From positions 73,885 through 124,115 of the forward strand of contig JAPDJV010000001.1 in the NCBI GenBank assembly GCA_029258925.1: 50,231 nt of DNA. Direction: 5' to 3'. Origin of the DNA: Thermoproteota archaeon (GTDB taxonomy: Archaea > Thermoproteota > Thermoprotei_A > EX4484-217-1 > JAPDJV01). Both the position numbers and the translations under genes were made by a program. Shown here in pieces: positions 1 through 9,764 of this stretch. Below the pieces are notes generated by a model, which was not told the DNA's origin, did not search any database, and was given only the letters and a program-made list of their open reading frames with translations. Position 1 is the stretch's first letter; every line of letters starts with the position of its first letter.

Positions 1-3000
1 CTTGAGCAACTGCACTATTGGCTCCTCTCTTAACGAGACGTTGAATGATATCGAATAGTATTCTGGGAGCGTTAAGAAGCCTCCTATGAGTGGTATGTGG
101 ACTATGACTATGTATGTTCTATTTGTTACTATAGGTGCACTGATATTGGTTCCATAACATGGCATTGCTGGTGGGAGATATAGTCCTTCGAAAATGTAGC
201 CTGTGTAACCGGAGATCACGTAGTCCCCTGTCTCGGCATCGTAGACTTGTATGTAGCCGAATGTAAGCGGGTCGTTCCAGCTAGCCGATATGTTTAGCCA
301 TGCAGGTCTGCTCGTGGAGTCCTCTACTTTAACGTAGAATATTCTCCACTCTCCTACCTCAGGCCTCCAGTACCAATTGTATCCAAGCATTACGTAGAAG
401 TTTTCAAAGGGCTCGTCTTGGTCCTCAAACATTCCGGAATAATACGATGAATCATTTACTCCAAGTATTTCAACAATGTTTATCACCACTGGCACTAATT
501 GCTTATGGTCGCTGTTTGAGAACACTAGGTATCTCTCATAGAATCCTGGCTTCGAAACGTTGAAGTCCAAGGTAACGTTAAAGTACTTTGTAACTCCATC
601 CTCTACTTTGGGCACTATCGTGAAGGACTCATCTTCCACGCAGTTATAGAACTGCAGTACTATGTTAAATGTTATGTTTTGAGTAGCGTATTTGAATGCT
701 CCGAGGAAGAATCCTATAAGCGGATTCTTGTATTTTGCAGGATACCCTACCTCCACCGTCAATATGTTCCCTATATTCGTGTCTCTATTCACTAGGTGGA
801 CTTCACTCCTATTGTCCGCAATACCGTCGCCATCGTAATCGGTCCAATTCCACATAGCGAAATATATTCCCAGTATGTTCTGGAGCGATGTTAGTGCATC
901 GGTATACGCTATGATCCTAACATATGTTGCATTAGCAACTATTTCAGGAGTCACGTCTGGGAACAGTATTTCCGGCTTAAACCACACGTAGTAGTATGGT
1001 TCACTCGTATAGTTTGCTACTTCATCTATTGTCGCAGGGCTAAATGTTAGCGAACACGTTGACTCGTAGTATTTAACTATTTTAACGGCCTCATAGTTAT
1101 CGATTGTAGTGTTCCCGTATACTTTTAGGCTGACTGTTTCATTAATCGGATCTACAGTAGTTCCCTCGAAGTATAGGGCTGGGTAGACTATAGAGTCTTC
1201 TGGTGGCGTGGCTGGAGGTGTTCCAAGGATTCTCCAAGCTAACTTCTCGAAGAGCTCTGTGCCAAGGACAGCGAATCTATTGTTTGTGCACTCAACAACT
1301 TCAACAGCCTTTCTGACATTTATTCTTCCCGCACCCTGCGAGAAAGCATCGTACCCTAAGTCGTCTGCTCCAGCCATGAGGAATGACTTGACTAGTGCTG
1401 GATACGGGGTCACACCATACTTTTCCTTATATGCTTCAATGACTATTGCTGCAGCTCCAGCTGTGTACGGCGTGGCCTGGCTTGTTCCTCCGAACAGCTG
1501 GTACGCGTATTCTCCGCTGGGAACACCGAAGACTCCTCCTGAAGATATTGGTGCCGAGGCGAAGGCGAATGCACCTATGGAGACGACGTCTGGTGATGGC
1601 TGACCTGTTACAAATGGCCCCCTATTGCTCCAAGGTATTATCTGGTCGTAGTAGCCCTCTGGCTCGATACTGAAGAAGGGTCTCCAATGATATGTTGTTG
1701 AGGCACCTACTTGAACAGCCATGAAGCCCAGTGGGCCAGTATTTGCTGTTCCATAAGAGGGGCCTCCATTGCCCACAGCGTGAGTGAATAGAGTTCCATT
1801 ATATTCTTCGAACATCATCATCCAGTCAAGTAGTGGCAGAACGCCTGGATAATACGGGTCTGTGAAGTCTGTTATATTCCATGCTGACCCAGGTATGCTT
1901 AGAAACGTTTCCACAAGGCTTAATATGTCCATTCCGAAGAGCTTGCCAAAGTAGTCTAGGACGTCGGAGCTTATCCCCCAGCTATTACTTATTACGTCAG
2001 CTTTATGGTTGCCAGTATAGTACCACAAGCTTAATACTACTTGCACCCCGAATAAGTCTATTACTTGGGATATTGGGTCGAAGCCTGAAGCGTAAAGCCA
2101 TCCCTCGACAACGTTTCCCATCCATAATGAGACAACACTCATCACTTTAGCCTTCGGAGCAATTCCAGGAAGGGTGGTTTCAATCCATGTTCCGTTAGAT
2201 ACGAAGTACATGTAGAAGGTTGTATTATCGTCTCCGGCAGCGGAGCCAGCGCATCCGGTTCCGTGACCGTAGTAGTCTAGTGCGAAGTTGACCCACCTAC
2301 CCTCACTGTCGAGTCCTGGATAAACCAGCTCTCCTAAACCATACATGAATCTAATGGCGCCTTGAATGTCGGCGAATGGAGCACCCATAGCCCCTATACT
2401 GAAATCGAATCTCCCGTCTCCATCGAAATCTCTTGCCGCAATGGCCTTAGTCGGATCGTTTTGGTCGAGTACCAGAGCAGGCTCGTCGACTATTGAGAAG
2501 TCCATTAGAGAAGGATCTAGCCACCAAACGTACATTCCTTCATATACTGTAACGTACATGCCATAGATGAAGGCTGCTGTAGACAGGTCTGCGTAAACGG
2601 TGTCAAATACCCCGTCGATGTCTGAGTCAACTGCAACCACTGTAACTGGAATTATGTAAATGTAGTATGAGCCCGGTATTGTTGCTAGAAATATTCCAAA
2701 GCTTACTGGTGTGGATGCGTTAACTTTCCCCGTTACCTCGATATCGGATTCCATCTGTAATTCGACGAAGCCTCCCGTGTATGAGAGGAACGAGTACCAT
2801 GCTCCTTTCACTGCCAGGTATGTTCCACTGGCGTTCTCGTAGACTCTCGAAGGAGATAGTCTGTACAGAATTGTTAAGCCAAGTTCATCCGCGTCGAATG
2901 CCTTCAAACTACCGTACTCGTCTACGCTCACCGAGTGTACTAGGTTTGGAACGGCGTAGTCTACACCGGTGTCAACTATGGCTATCGTAATGTTTTCTCC

Positions 3001-3633
3001 CTTATACCCTAAATCCCACGCTTCTGGAGCACCCATAATCCTAGTTGCAACATATGATGTTATAGCAGGAGTTGCCTCGTCTTCGAGTGGAGGAGTCAGA
3101 CTAGCATTAGGCGTTGTTGCAATTATGCTTCCTGTCTCGGCGAAAACAATCTTCTTAGACTTCCCATATGCTAGTGCGTAATCTGCTGAAACCTTGATTA
3201 AACCGTTTACTCCGAGAAGCTCCGATAGCGCTCCGACATCTTTTTCCAAGAGGCAGGAGGCCAATAACATTCTCTTCGGTAAAGGCAGAACCCACAATAT
3301 CTCCAGGACACCCTCTTGAACCAATTCTAGTAAACTCTCTAAGGCGCTGTTCTCAGCTAACACGAATATCCTAGGCCTCCCCATGGAGTCCACGAATATC
3401 CTGTTTTCGGGGGAAATCTTCCCTAGAACGTAGTCTAATAGTATGGAGTCGACTCTCATATCAGACTTCAATGATGTAATTGCTTCCTCCTCCTTAGGTT
3501 GGGGCAACGTTGTACTAGTGCCCAGAGATATTCTAGCTGTTGCCGGATAAGCCATCGACGATAGAGTGAGCAATATTACAACTATCAACACCATTATGAC
3601 ATACTTTCTCGATAATATCATGTCGAATCACCT
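1..3633 (-). CDS. Secreted subtilisin-like (S8) serine protease, C-terminus beyond window
   Basis: Open reading frame continuing past base 1, so at least 1211 codons are present. From a GTG at 3633 there is a hydrophobic signal-like segment (about residues 13-30), a pro-region, then the S8 triad: Asp221 in AIVDTGVDY, His457 in YGHGTGCAG and Ser718 in GGTSQATP, with oxyanion Asn in HAVGNGG. The long D-H and H-S spacings and the large beta-rich C-terminal part fit the pyrolysin/STABLE group of archaeal cell-surface proteases (family knowledge). Likely role: extracellular protein degradation to feed peptide fermentation. The start is uncertain. An ATG at 3623 has a good Shine-Dalgarno (AGGTG) and encodes MILSRKY, but it is out of frame with the rest and stops after nine codons. 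ATG 3594 is a third option. The gene diverges from the one at 3823. Confidence 0.9.
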
Positions 3634-3822
3634 TAAATCTAATTCAAACTACATATTTATCATATTTTGTACTTTGTCGTCCTTATATTTTTATTGTATA
3701 AGTTTATGATTTAAATTTAAAATTTCATATTCGAATTTACCGATAATCCTGCAAAACGTTTGCAAAAATCTAATTTCTTCTATTGAAATAGCACTCCATA
3801 ACAACATAATAATATATATGTA

Positions 3823-4248
3823 ATGGTTAATTACGTATATAGAGTTGGGCGAGATGCTTTGAAGAAGCTACTGGAATTCCTAAAGGCGATCCCCGAAAGC
3901 ACAGAGGGGATTGCCGGGGATGCGATCAGAGTATTAGGTTTATTTTACGGAGTTCTCTGGCAAAGCGAGTTACTGAGTGAGATGATTGCTCTGAGAGTAA
4001 CTCTCGGAGAGCCCGAGGAGAGCGTCTCCTTTAGGGACGTTGAGAGAGCTGTGAAAATGTTGGAGGAGAGGGGAATAGTGTCTGTCGAGGACAGATTGAG
4101 GGCTTCACTCTCCAATGTGAGGGGGGTTCCTGACAAACTTGTAAAACTAGTCGGGTATCCTGAGCTTTTGAAAGTATTAGTCGTGGACGAGAGAATGCAG
4201 AGGTACCTTATTGCTAGACGTGGAATTCTTAGAAGAGGTAACAGTTGA
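3823..4248 (+). CDS. Hypothetical protein, 141 aa
   Basis: I do not recognise this family. The protein is predicted mostly helical and charged, with no signal peptide, membrane segment or Cys motif. Residues about 65-125 (VSFRDVERAVKMLEERGIVS and following) resemble the helix-turn-helix rhythm of a winged-helix domain, but I see no diagnostic motif. ATG start at 3823, preceded by an AT-rich region with no clear Shine-Dalgarno, so a leaderless transcript is possible. It stands alone between the divergent subtilase and the MoaD-like gene. The reading frame is well supported by codon character; function is unknown. Confidence 0.7.
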   Translation: MVNYVYRVGRDALKKLLEFLKAIPESTEGIAGDAIRVLGLFYGVLWQSELLSEMIALRVTLGEPEESVSFRDVERAVKMLEERGIVSVEDRLRASLSNVRGVPDKLVKLVGYPELLKVLVVDERMQRYLIARRGILRRGNS

Positions 4249-4368
4249 CTTCATAGTTGCCTATATTGGGGGTTTCATTCTCTCAATACGCAATTCCGTT
4301 GTTAGCGTCAGCTGGCCATCACTATTATTGCCACTCATTATCCTTTAAATACGCGTAGTTTCATACAC

Positions 4369-4376
4369 TTATAAAA
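4369..4376 (+). promoter_or_regulatory. TATA box of the MoaD-like gene
   Basis: TTATAAAA centred about 25-26 bases upstream of the ATG at 4398. Archaeal box A normally lies about 25 bases before the transcription start, so transcription would begin at or next to the start codon, predicting a leaderless mRNA. Inference from spacing only. Confidence 0.5.
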
Positions 4377-4397
4377 AGCGTGTTGAAGTGATGTTCT

Positions 4398-4676
4398 ATG
4401 CGTATTAGAGTTAAAGTAGAGCTCTTAGGAGAGTTCAGAGATTACGTTGGTAATAAGAAGGTTGTAGAGGTAGAAGTAGAAGCTGGATCCAAAATTATTG
4501 AAGTTTTAGAGAAAGTGAGCAAGAAACTTGTTGAAAGAGTTGTAGAGACAGCTCGCAAGGACGCATTTGAGGGAGGAAGCGTAATAATACTGAAGGGCGG
4601 AACGGGGTCGACTATTGACGCTAGCGTTAACGATGGTGACACTATATCTATTCTCCCAACAATATCGGGAGGCTAA
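4398..4676 (+). CDS. MoaD/ThiS-type beta-grasp (ubiquitin-like) protein
   Basis: 92-residue beta-grasp protein ending in ISGG. The C-terminal Gly-Gly is the adenylation and thiocarboxylation site of MoaD, ThiS and archaeal SAMP proteins. Residues 1-30 form the first hairpin (RIRVKVELLGEFRDYVGNKK), followed by a helix and an acidic strand (VNDGDTISILP). It is a second copy in this window: a MoaD directly upstream of MoaE lies at 8969. This one is monocistronic and faces asnS tail to tail with 27 bases between them. It could serve tungsten/molybdopterin synthesis, tRNA thiolation or protein conjugation; the sequence does not decide. No E1-like (MoeB) gene is in the window. Confidence 0.85.
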   Translation: MRIRVKVELLGEFRDYVGNKKVVEVEVEAGSKIIEVLEKVSKKLVERVVETARKDAFEGGSVIILKGGTGSTIDASVNDGDTISILPTISGG

Positions 4677-4703
4677 CATAATTTATTATGATTATGTGTG
4701 AAG

Positions 4704-6008
4704 TTATGGATATGCTCTCTCCCTGAATCTGGGGAATGGAGTCGCGTCTCTTATATGATCTAGGCCCGTAATCCACATGACAAGTCTTTCCACTCCTAAG
4801 CCGAAGCCTGAATGAGGAACACTTCCATATTTCCTTAAGTCCAAGTACCATTTGTATTCTTCGGGATTTAAGCCCGCCTCAATGATTCTAGCCAATAGGT
4901 TATCGTAGTCATCCTCCCTTTGACTACCACCAATAATCTCCCCATAACCCTCGGGAGCCAACATGTCAAAGCCTAAAACTAGCTCCGGGTTGCTTGGACA
5001 CAATTTCATGTAGAATGCTTTTATTTTCTTCGGGAAAAGCGTTATGAAGAACGGTGTGTCGAAGTTCTCCGTTAACTTCCTCTCCTCGTCTGCACCTAAA
5101 TCTTCACCCCAATCTATGGGAAGCCCCTGTCTTCTCAATACATCTATCGCCTCGTCATAAGTTATTCTGGGGAAAGGTGGCTTCAAGTCTTCGAGCAACT
5201 CTGTTTTACGTCCGAGAAATTCTAGTTCTTCCAGTCTCTCCTCTAGAACTCTCTTAACCACGTGGTGTATGAGATCCTCTGTTACCCTCATCATGTCCTC
5301 CATGTTATACCATGAGGCCTCTGCCTCCAGATGGGTATACTCGGATAAATGTCTCCTAGTCCTCGACTTCTCAGCTCTAAATGACGGCGTTATTGCCCAG
5401 ACTTTTTCAAGAGAGTATATGAGTACTTCGAGGTAAAGCTGTGCACTTTGGCTTAAGTATGCTTTTTCCCCAAAGTAGTTTAATTCAAATAGTGTAGCTC
5501 CGCCCTCACATGCAGACATAGTAATTATTGGCGGTGTGACCTCCCACCACCCTCTCTTCAAAAAGAACTCTCTGCAGGCATCGAGCACCGTGTGTTTCAC
5601 TTTAAATACTGCCGTAAGCTTCCTCGATCTAATCCATAAATGTCTGTTATCTAGTAAGTACTCAACGCTTTCTCTACCAAATATTGGAAAGATGCTTGAA
5701 ATCCCCACTATTTCGATGTTTGAAACAGTTATTTCCAAGCCTCCTGGAGCCCTTTTATCCGGTTTCACCACTCCTTCAACTATGAAGCTACTCTCTCTAG
5801 TTATGGCCTTGGCTTTACTCCATACGCTTTCCGGAACACTATCTTTATGAACAACGCATTGAATAGTGCCTGTCGAATCTCTTAAGACTAGGAATACTCT
5901 GTTTTTGACCTCCATTTTCCTATGAACCCATCCTCTGAGCAAAACTTTTTCTCCCGGAGCACCGTTCTTGAAAACTTCTCTAACCTTAGTAAAGGTATTA
6001 TTAGTCAT
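4704..6008 (-). CDS. asnS: Asparaginyl-tRNA synthetase
   Basis: Class IIb aminoacyl-tRNA synthetase that charges tRNA-Asn. The N-terminal OB-fold anticodon-binding domain spans about residues 10-105 (VLLRGWVHRKMEVKNRVFLVLRD). The catalytic domain carries motif 2 (PSFRAEKSRTRRHLSEYTHLE) and motif 3 (GFGLGVERLVMW). The stretch GEIIGGSQREDDYD is typical of AsnRS rather than AspRS, which usually has a SSGxQR form there. Length of 434 residues is normal for the archaeal enzyme. I chose ATG 6008, which has AAGGTG nine bases upstream; an upstream in-frame GTG at 6020 lies inside that Shine-Dalgarno. It diverges from nrdD. Confidence 0.93.
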   Translation of the reverse strand: MTNNTFTKVREVFKNGAPGEKVLLRGWVHRKMEVKNRVFLVLRDSTGTIQCVVHKDSVPESVWSKAKAITRESSFIVEGVVKPDKRAPGGLEITVSNIEIVGISSIFPIFGRESVEYLLDNRHLWIRSRKLTAVFKVKHTVLDACREFFLKRGWWEVTPPIITMSACEGGATLFELNYFGEKAYLSQSAQLYLEVLIYSLEKVWAITPSFRAEKSRTRRHLSEYTHLEAEASWYNMEDMMRVTEDLIHHVVKRVLEERLEELEFLGRKTELLEDLKPPFPRITYDEAIDVLRRQGLPIDWGEDLGADEERKLTENFDTPFFITLFPKKIKAFYMKLCPSNPELVLGFDMLAPEGYGEIIGGSQREDDYDNLLARIIEAGLNPEEYKWYLDLRKYGSVPHSGFGLGVERLVMWITGLDHIRDATPFPRFRERAYP

Positions 6009-6213
6009 GAGTATGAGCACCTTGAATTACCTACTTTAATCCCATTGGATTTATTAAATTACATGATATAAAAATTTAACACGATTTCCTCGAGCTTACG
6101 CCTACATTAAACTTTTCATTTTTGACCATGATGAGTATTACCGTTTTAGCAATATAAGAAAACATTTTTCTAACTAGCAGTAAAGATAGACTATTACGAG
6201 AGGTGGAAACTCC

Positions 6214-8154
6214 GTGGGTAAAAAGACGACTGTGGACGTCGTGAAGCTGGTAGAGGAATACATTGGTGAAAGCAATTGGCTTGTGAGGGAAAATGCAAAT
6301 ACCAACAAGACCTTCACAGGCCTATTCCACTACGTAGCTCAGGAGGCTATGAAGAAGTATTCTCAAATAGTTTACGAGAGTGAGGCGAGTTTCCACGAAA
6401 ATGGTTGGATACACTTACATGACCTACCCTTTGCCGCATGGATAGGTTATTGTGCTGGATGGAGCATGCAGAAGCTCTTCAAAATAGGTCTAGTAACCCA
6501 TACTATCAGAGCTAGACCTGCTAAACATCTAGACTCAGCAGTAGACCATGTAGCAAACTTCCTAATGTCATCTCAACATGAGTGGGCTGGCGCCCAAGCA
6601 TTTAGTGGTGTAGACCTTTACTTGGGAGCATTTGTTAGTGCAGACTGTTTGGTTAGAGACGTTAAGAGGGTTGAACAACAAGTACAGAGACTCGTATACA
6701 ACCTTAACTTTCCATCGAGAATAGGGGCTCAAACCCCTTTCACAAACTTCACTATCCTTCTTGACACGGTCAAGACCACTTTAGATGATGAAGCCTACGT
6801 TGGGGGGAAGGCCATCGGAAAACTAGGGGATTTCGTGGACGAGGCAATAATAGTATCAAAGGCGCTTATAAGAGTGTTGGAGGAGGGGGATGCAGCCGGG
6901 CAGCCGTTTACTTTTCCTATTCCTACTGTTATGATTACTGATAGGTTTGATTGGAGTGGGAGGAGGTGGGGTGACCTAACCTACGAGATATTCAAGCTGA
7001 CTGCAACCAAGGGAAGCTTCTACTTCCTAAACGCCCAGAGCGGAGCATTTGATCCAGATATGGCTTACGCTATGTGCTGCAGACTTACTATAGACAAAAC
7101 TAAGCTTTTGTTGATGAACGGCGGCGGCCTGCTCTCCCTCCCACTCAAAGATGTAGATAGTGTTTCCACGAGGCACTTAGGTGGGGTTTGGAGCATTCCC
7201 GATGAAACGGGTAGCATAGGTGTTGCAACACTGAACATGCCGAGGATAGGCTTTGAAGCCAGGGGTAATATCAACTTGTTGCACGATTTACTCGACTACT
7301 ATATGGATGTAGCAAGAGCCCATTTAATGAATAAAAGGAGGAGGCTTGAGAAAATCCTCAAAAATAAACCCATAGAGTTACCCATAACTAGAACATACTT
7401 AGGCACATACTCCTACCACTACAATACTATTGGTGTTCTAGGATTGCCGGAATTTGCTGCAAACTTTATCGGAGACCCTCAACTATGGATAGAGCTAAAT
7501 AGGTCGAGTATTAGGGATGCAATTAATGTGATGAAGGAGGCCTTGGAGTACATGCATAAAAAAGTCAGGGAGTTTGAGGCAGAGGATCATGTAATGTACA
7601 ATATTGAGGAGGTTCCGGGAGAAGGAGCATCGTATAGGCTAGCCCTCCTAGACTATAGGATGTATAGGAAATTTGTTGAGTTGGGCGAGTTCTTCATTCC
7701 AATAGTTGGGGGTGAACCCTTCTATAGCAATAGTATCATACCATACTATGCTGATCTCCCCCTCCCGAAGAGAATAGAGCTGGAGGCTCAAGTGCAACAC
7801 TTGTTTACTGGAGGAGTAATGATGCATATGCACATGTACGAGGCCATGGATCCAGAGGCTTTGATGAAGATGGTGTACAACATTTCTAAATCCTACAAGA
7901 TAGTGTACTTCAGTATAACGCCAGCAATAACGGTCTGCATTAAATGTGGATGGAGTTCCCCAGGCATATTCAGCGAGTGTCCTAAGTGTGGATCCGAAGA
8001 AGTGGATTGGTGGAGTAGGATAGTGGGATACTATAGGCCTATTAAGAATTGGAATCCTGGGAAGAAAGCGGAGTTCGCTAGTAGAATAGGATATGGGAGC
8101 AGGGGTAGAATAAGGCTTGGAGAGCTTTCTAAGAGGATGAACTTACTCGATTAG
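6214..8154 (+). CDS. nrdD: Anaerobic (class III) ribonucleoside-triphosphate reductase
   Basis: Glycyl-radical enzyme that makes deoxyribonucleotides without oxygen. The 10-stranded barrel domain includes AMCCRL near residue 290, a region that carries the catalytic thiyl cysteine in this family. A C-terminal zinc ribbon has Cys575, Cys578, Cys589 and Cys592 (CIKCGW...CPKCG). The glycyl radical loop SRIGYGS gives Gly626 as the likely radical site. No N-terminal ATP-cone is visible. GTG start at 6214, with AGAGGTGG about 12 bases upstream. The radical-SAM activase NrdG is not in this window and must lie elsewhere. Functionally tied to dcd at 44858 through dNTP supply. Confidence 0.95.
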   Translation: MGKKTTVDVVKLVEEYIGESNWLVRENANTNKTFTGLFHYVAQEAMKKYSQIVYESEASFHENGWIHLHDLPFAAWIGYCAGWSMQKLFKIGLVTHTIRARPAKHLDSAVDHVANFLMSSQHEWAGAQAFSGVDLYLGAFVSADCLVRDVKRVEQQVQRLVYNLNFPSRIGAQTPFTNFTILLDTVKTTLDDEAYVGGKAIGKLGDFVDEAIIVSKALIRVLEEGDAAGQPFTFPIPTVMITDRFDWSGRRWGDLTYEIFKLTATKGSFYFLNAQSGAFDPDMAYAMCCRLTIDKTKLLLMNGGGLLSLPLKDVDSVSTRHLGGVWSIPDETGSIGVATLNMPRIGFEARGNINLLHDLLDYYMDVARAHLMNKRRRLEKILKNKPIELPITRTYLGTYSYHYNTIGVLGLPEFAANFIGDPQLWIELNRSSIRDAINVMKEALEYMHKKVREFEAEDHVMYNIEEVPGEGASYRLALLDYRMYRKFVELGEFFIPIVGGEPFYSNSIIPYYADLPLPKRIELEAQVQHLFTGGVMMHMHMYEAMDPEALMKMVYNISKSYKIVYFSITPAITVCIKCGWSSPGIFSECPKCGSEEVDWWSRIVGYYRPIKNWNPGKKAEFASRIGYGSRGRIRLGELSKRMNLLD

Positions 8155-8191
8155 GAGGCCGTGGGTTCATATTTTTGCAAAATCGTGAACC

Positions 8192-8875
8192 CTATTTAAT
8201 ACCTGCATCAATAACCTCAAGCCTCCAGCAATATTCCTCGATTTTTACGGGTCTACCCTTCAAGAATATGCTTTTCTCAAATAAGGGGGCATCTAGTACG
8301 AAGGTTTCCGCCTCACCACCCTCGAATGCAGGGTTAAACCCGTATTTCTTAGCTCTCTCTATTATGAGTTCTACATCTCTCCTTGACAACTCTCTTCCAA
8401 GCAACGTGGGGGGTATTCCCATGCAGGCTATAGTCGTTATAATGAATTTAAATCCTATTTCCACAAGTAGGCGCATATATTTGTCTTGAGGAATTCTCCA
8501 CAGGGGAGAGAGCACCCTTAGCCCTAGTTCTTCAGCAACATTATTTATTATCATCCTCTGATAATCGCTTAGAAGAGCACCAGTAACTATGGAATTGATC
8601 TTATATTTCTCTATCACATTACCTAGTACCGAATGCAATTCCTCTTCCTCTTTATACTTCAAACCGCTGGAATAGAATGTTTCCAAGGGAATGCCTAATA
8701 CCTTCGAGTGCAACCCTACCAAGTGCGTTGTTGGATAGTGGAATAGCCATGAATCCTCTCTACTAGGTCTAACAGTGATCAAGCACTTGACATCTACTCC
8801 GTGGAGGATAGCCCAATGTAATGCGAAACAGCTATCTTTCCCCCCACTATAGAGAGACGCTGCTGTAATCACCAC
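8192..8875 (-). CDS. dph6: Diphthine--ammonia ligase family (Dph6) ATP pyrophosphatase
   Basis: Adenine-nucleotide alpha-hydrolase-like protein. The PP-loop SGGKDSCFALHWA near residue 11 binds ATP; the second conserved region GFNPAFEGGEAETFVLDAPLF is the Dph6 signature. It would carry out the last amidation of diphthamide on elongation factor 2. At 227 residues it matches the archaeal single-domain form, without the C-terminal RidA-like domains of the yeast protein. It converges with nrdD (37-base gap) and diverges from moaD-moaE. Confidence 0.88.
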   Translation of the reverse strand: MVITAASLYSGGKDSCFALHWAILHGVDVKCLITVRPSREDSWLFHYPTTHLVGLHSKVLGIPLETFYSSGLKYKEEEELHSVLGNVIEKYKINSIVTGALLSDYQRMIINNVAEELGLRVLSPLWRIPQDKYMRLLVEIGFKFIITTIACMGIPPTLLGRELSRRDVELIIERAKKYGFNPAFEGGEAETFVLDAPLFEKSIFLKGRPVKIEEYCWRLEVIDAGIK

Positions 8876-8968
8876 ACATCACCAGCATTGGACTCTTAGA
8901 ATTTACATTTAAATATTAACTATCAAATATATGTGGTGAAACCCGTGTCAATAGGGTTGAGGAAATGC

Positions 8969-9223
8969 ATGTCGCCTAAGATCGTCTTGAAATTCTACGC
9001 CATGTACAGGGATGCGATTGGCGTAGGAGAGAAGGTATTGAAAGTAGGCAATGAGCTTAGTGTTAGAGAGCTTCTGGAGTACTTGTCTAGAGTCGAGAAG
9101 TTAGGGGAGACTATGGAGAAATATAAGCCTGTGATAATAGTTAACGGGGAAATCGTTGGAGAAGACTACACAATAAGAGGAGAGGCAGTTGTCGAAATAG
9201 CACCTGGATTCTCAGGTGGCTAA
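8969..9223 (+). CDS. moaD: Molybdopterin synthase small subunit MoaD
   Basis: Beta-grasp protein ending in GFSGG, the Gly-Gly that carries the thiocarboxylate sulfur donated to precursor Z. The core begins PKIVLKFYAMYRD, a typical MoaD first strand. I place the start at ATG 8969, preceded by TTGAGGA at good spacing; GTG codons at 8945 and 8933 are possible longer starts. A TATA-like TTTAAATATT lies at 8909-8918. The MoaE gene begins two bases after this stop codon, so the two synthase subunits are co-translated. In such archaea the product is probably tungstopterin for aldehyde:ferredoxin oxidoreductases (inference). Confidence 0.88.
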   Translation: MSPKIVLKFYAMYRDAIGVGEKVLKVGNELSVRELLEYLSRVEKLGETMEKYKPVIIVNGEIVGEDYTIRGEAVVEIAPGFSGG

Positions 9224-9224
9224 A

Positions 9225-9683
9225 ATGAAGGCTAAAATAATCTACGATAAAAAAATCAATATATCGTCTGAACTGGAGGAGATGATAAGTTTAGGAGGTG
9301 AAGGTTACGGAGCAATCATGGTATACATAGGGGTCGTAAAAGGGGTAGTCGAGGGAAAGAAAGTTCTTGAATTAAAATACGAGTGCATTCCAAACTTGGC
9401 CGAGAAGAAGATAAGGGAGCTAGCGGAGGAGGCCTTAAACAGTGATGGCATAGGAGATGTGAGAATATACCATAGAATAGGCTCATTTAAGCCTGGAGAG
9501 CCCGTTCTATACATTCTCGTAGCGGGAGTGAGTAGGAAGAACGTGTACAATGTGATGAAGGATCTTGTAGAAAAAGTAAAACACGAGCTCCCAGTATGGA
9601 AGATGGAGGTTAGAGAGGACGGAGTCTACTGGGTTGTCTCAGATGGATTAAGAGTGAGAAGAGAATTTAAAGGGAAGATTTAA
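9225..9683 (+). CDS. moaE: Molybdopterin synthase catalytic subunit MoaE
   Basis: Large subunit of molybdopterin synthase, which inserts two sulfurs from MoaD thiocarboxylate into precursor Z. Recognised from GAIMVYIGVVKGVVEGKKV, the helix LKYECIPNLAEKKIRELAEEA, and the C-terminal KHELPVWKMEVREDG, which contains the conserved active-site lysines. Start at ATG 9225, with AGGTGG just upstream, chosen over a GTG at 9216 inside moaD. Length of 152 residues is normal. Confidence 0.92.
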   Translation: MKAKIIYDKKINISSELEEMISLGGEGYGAIMVYIGVVKGVVEGKKVLELKYECIPNLAEKKIRELAEEALNSDGIGDVRIYHRIGSFKPGEPVLYILVAGVSRKNVYNVMKDLVEKVKHELPVWKMEVREDGVYWVVSDGLRVRREFKGKI

Positions 9684-9764
9684 GCCATTGAGATCTTAAT
9701 ATAAGAAAAATAAAGAAATAAAAATAAAATAATATACTATCCTCAATATGAGGTGTTAAATTAG

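Noticed and set aside
1208-3181. Several 60-130 codon frames on the plus strand
   Set aside because: They lie within the subtilase gene, whose minus-strand frame carries the full catalytic triad.
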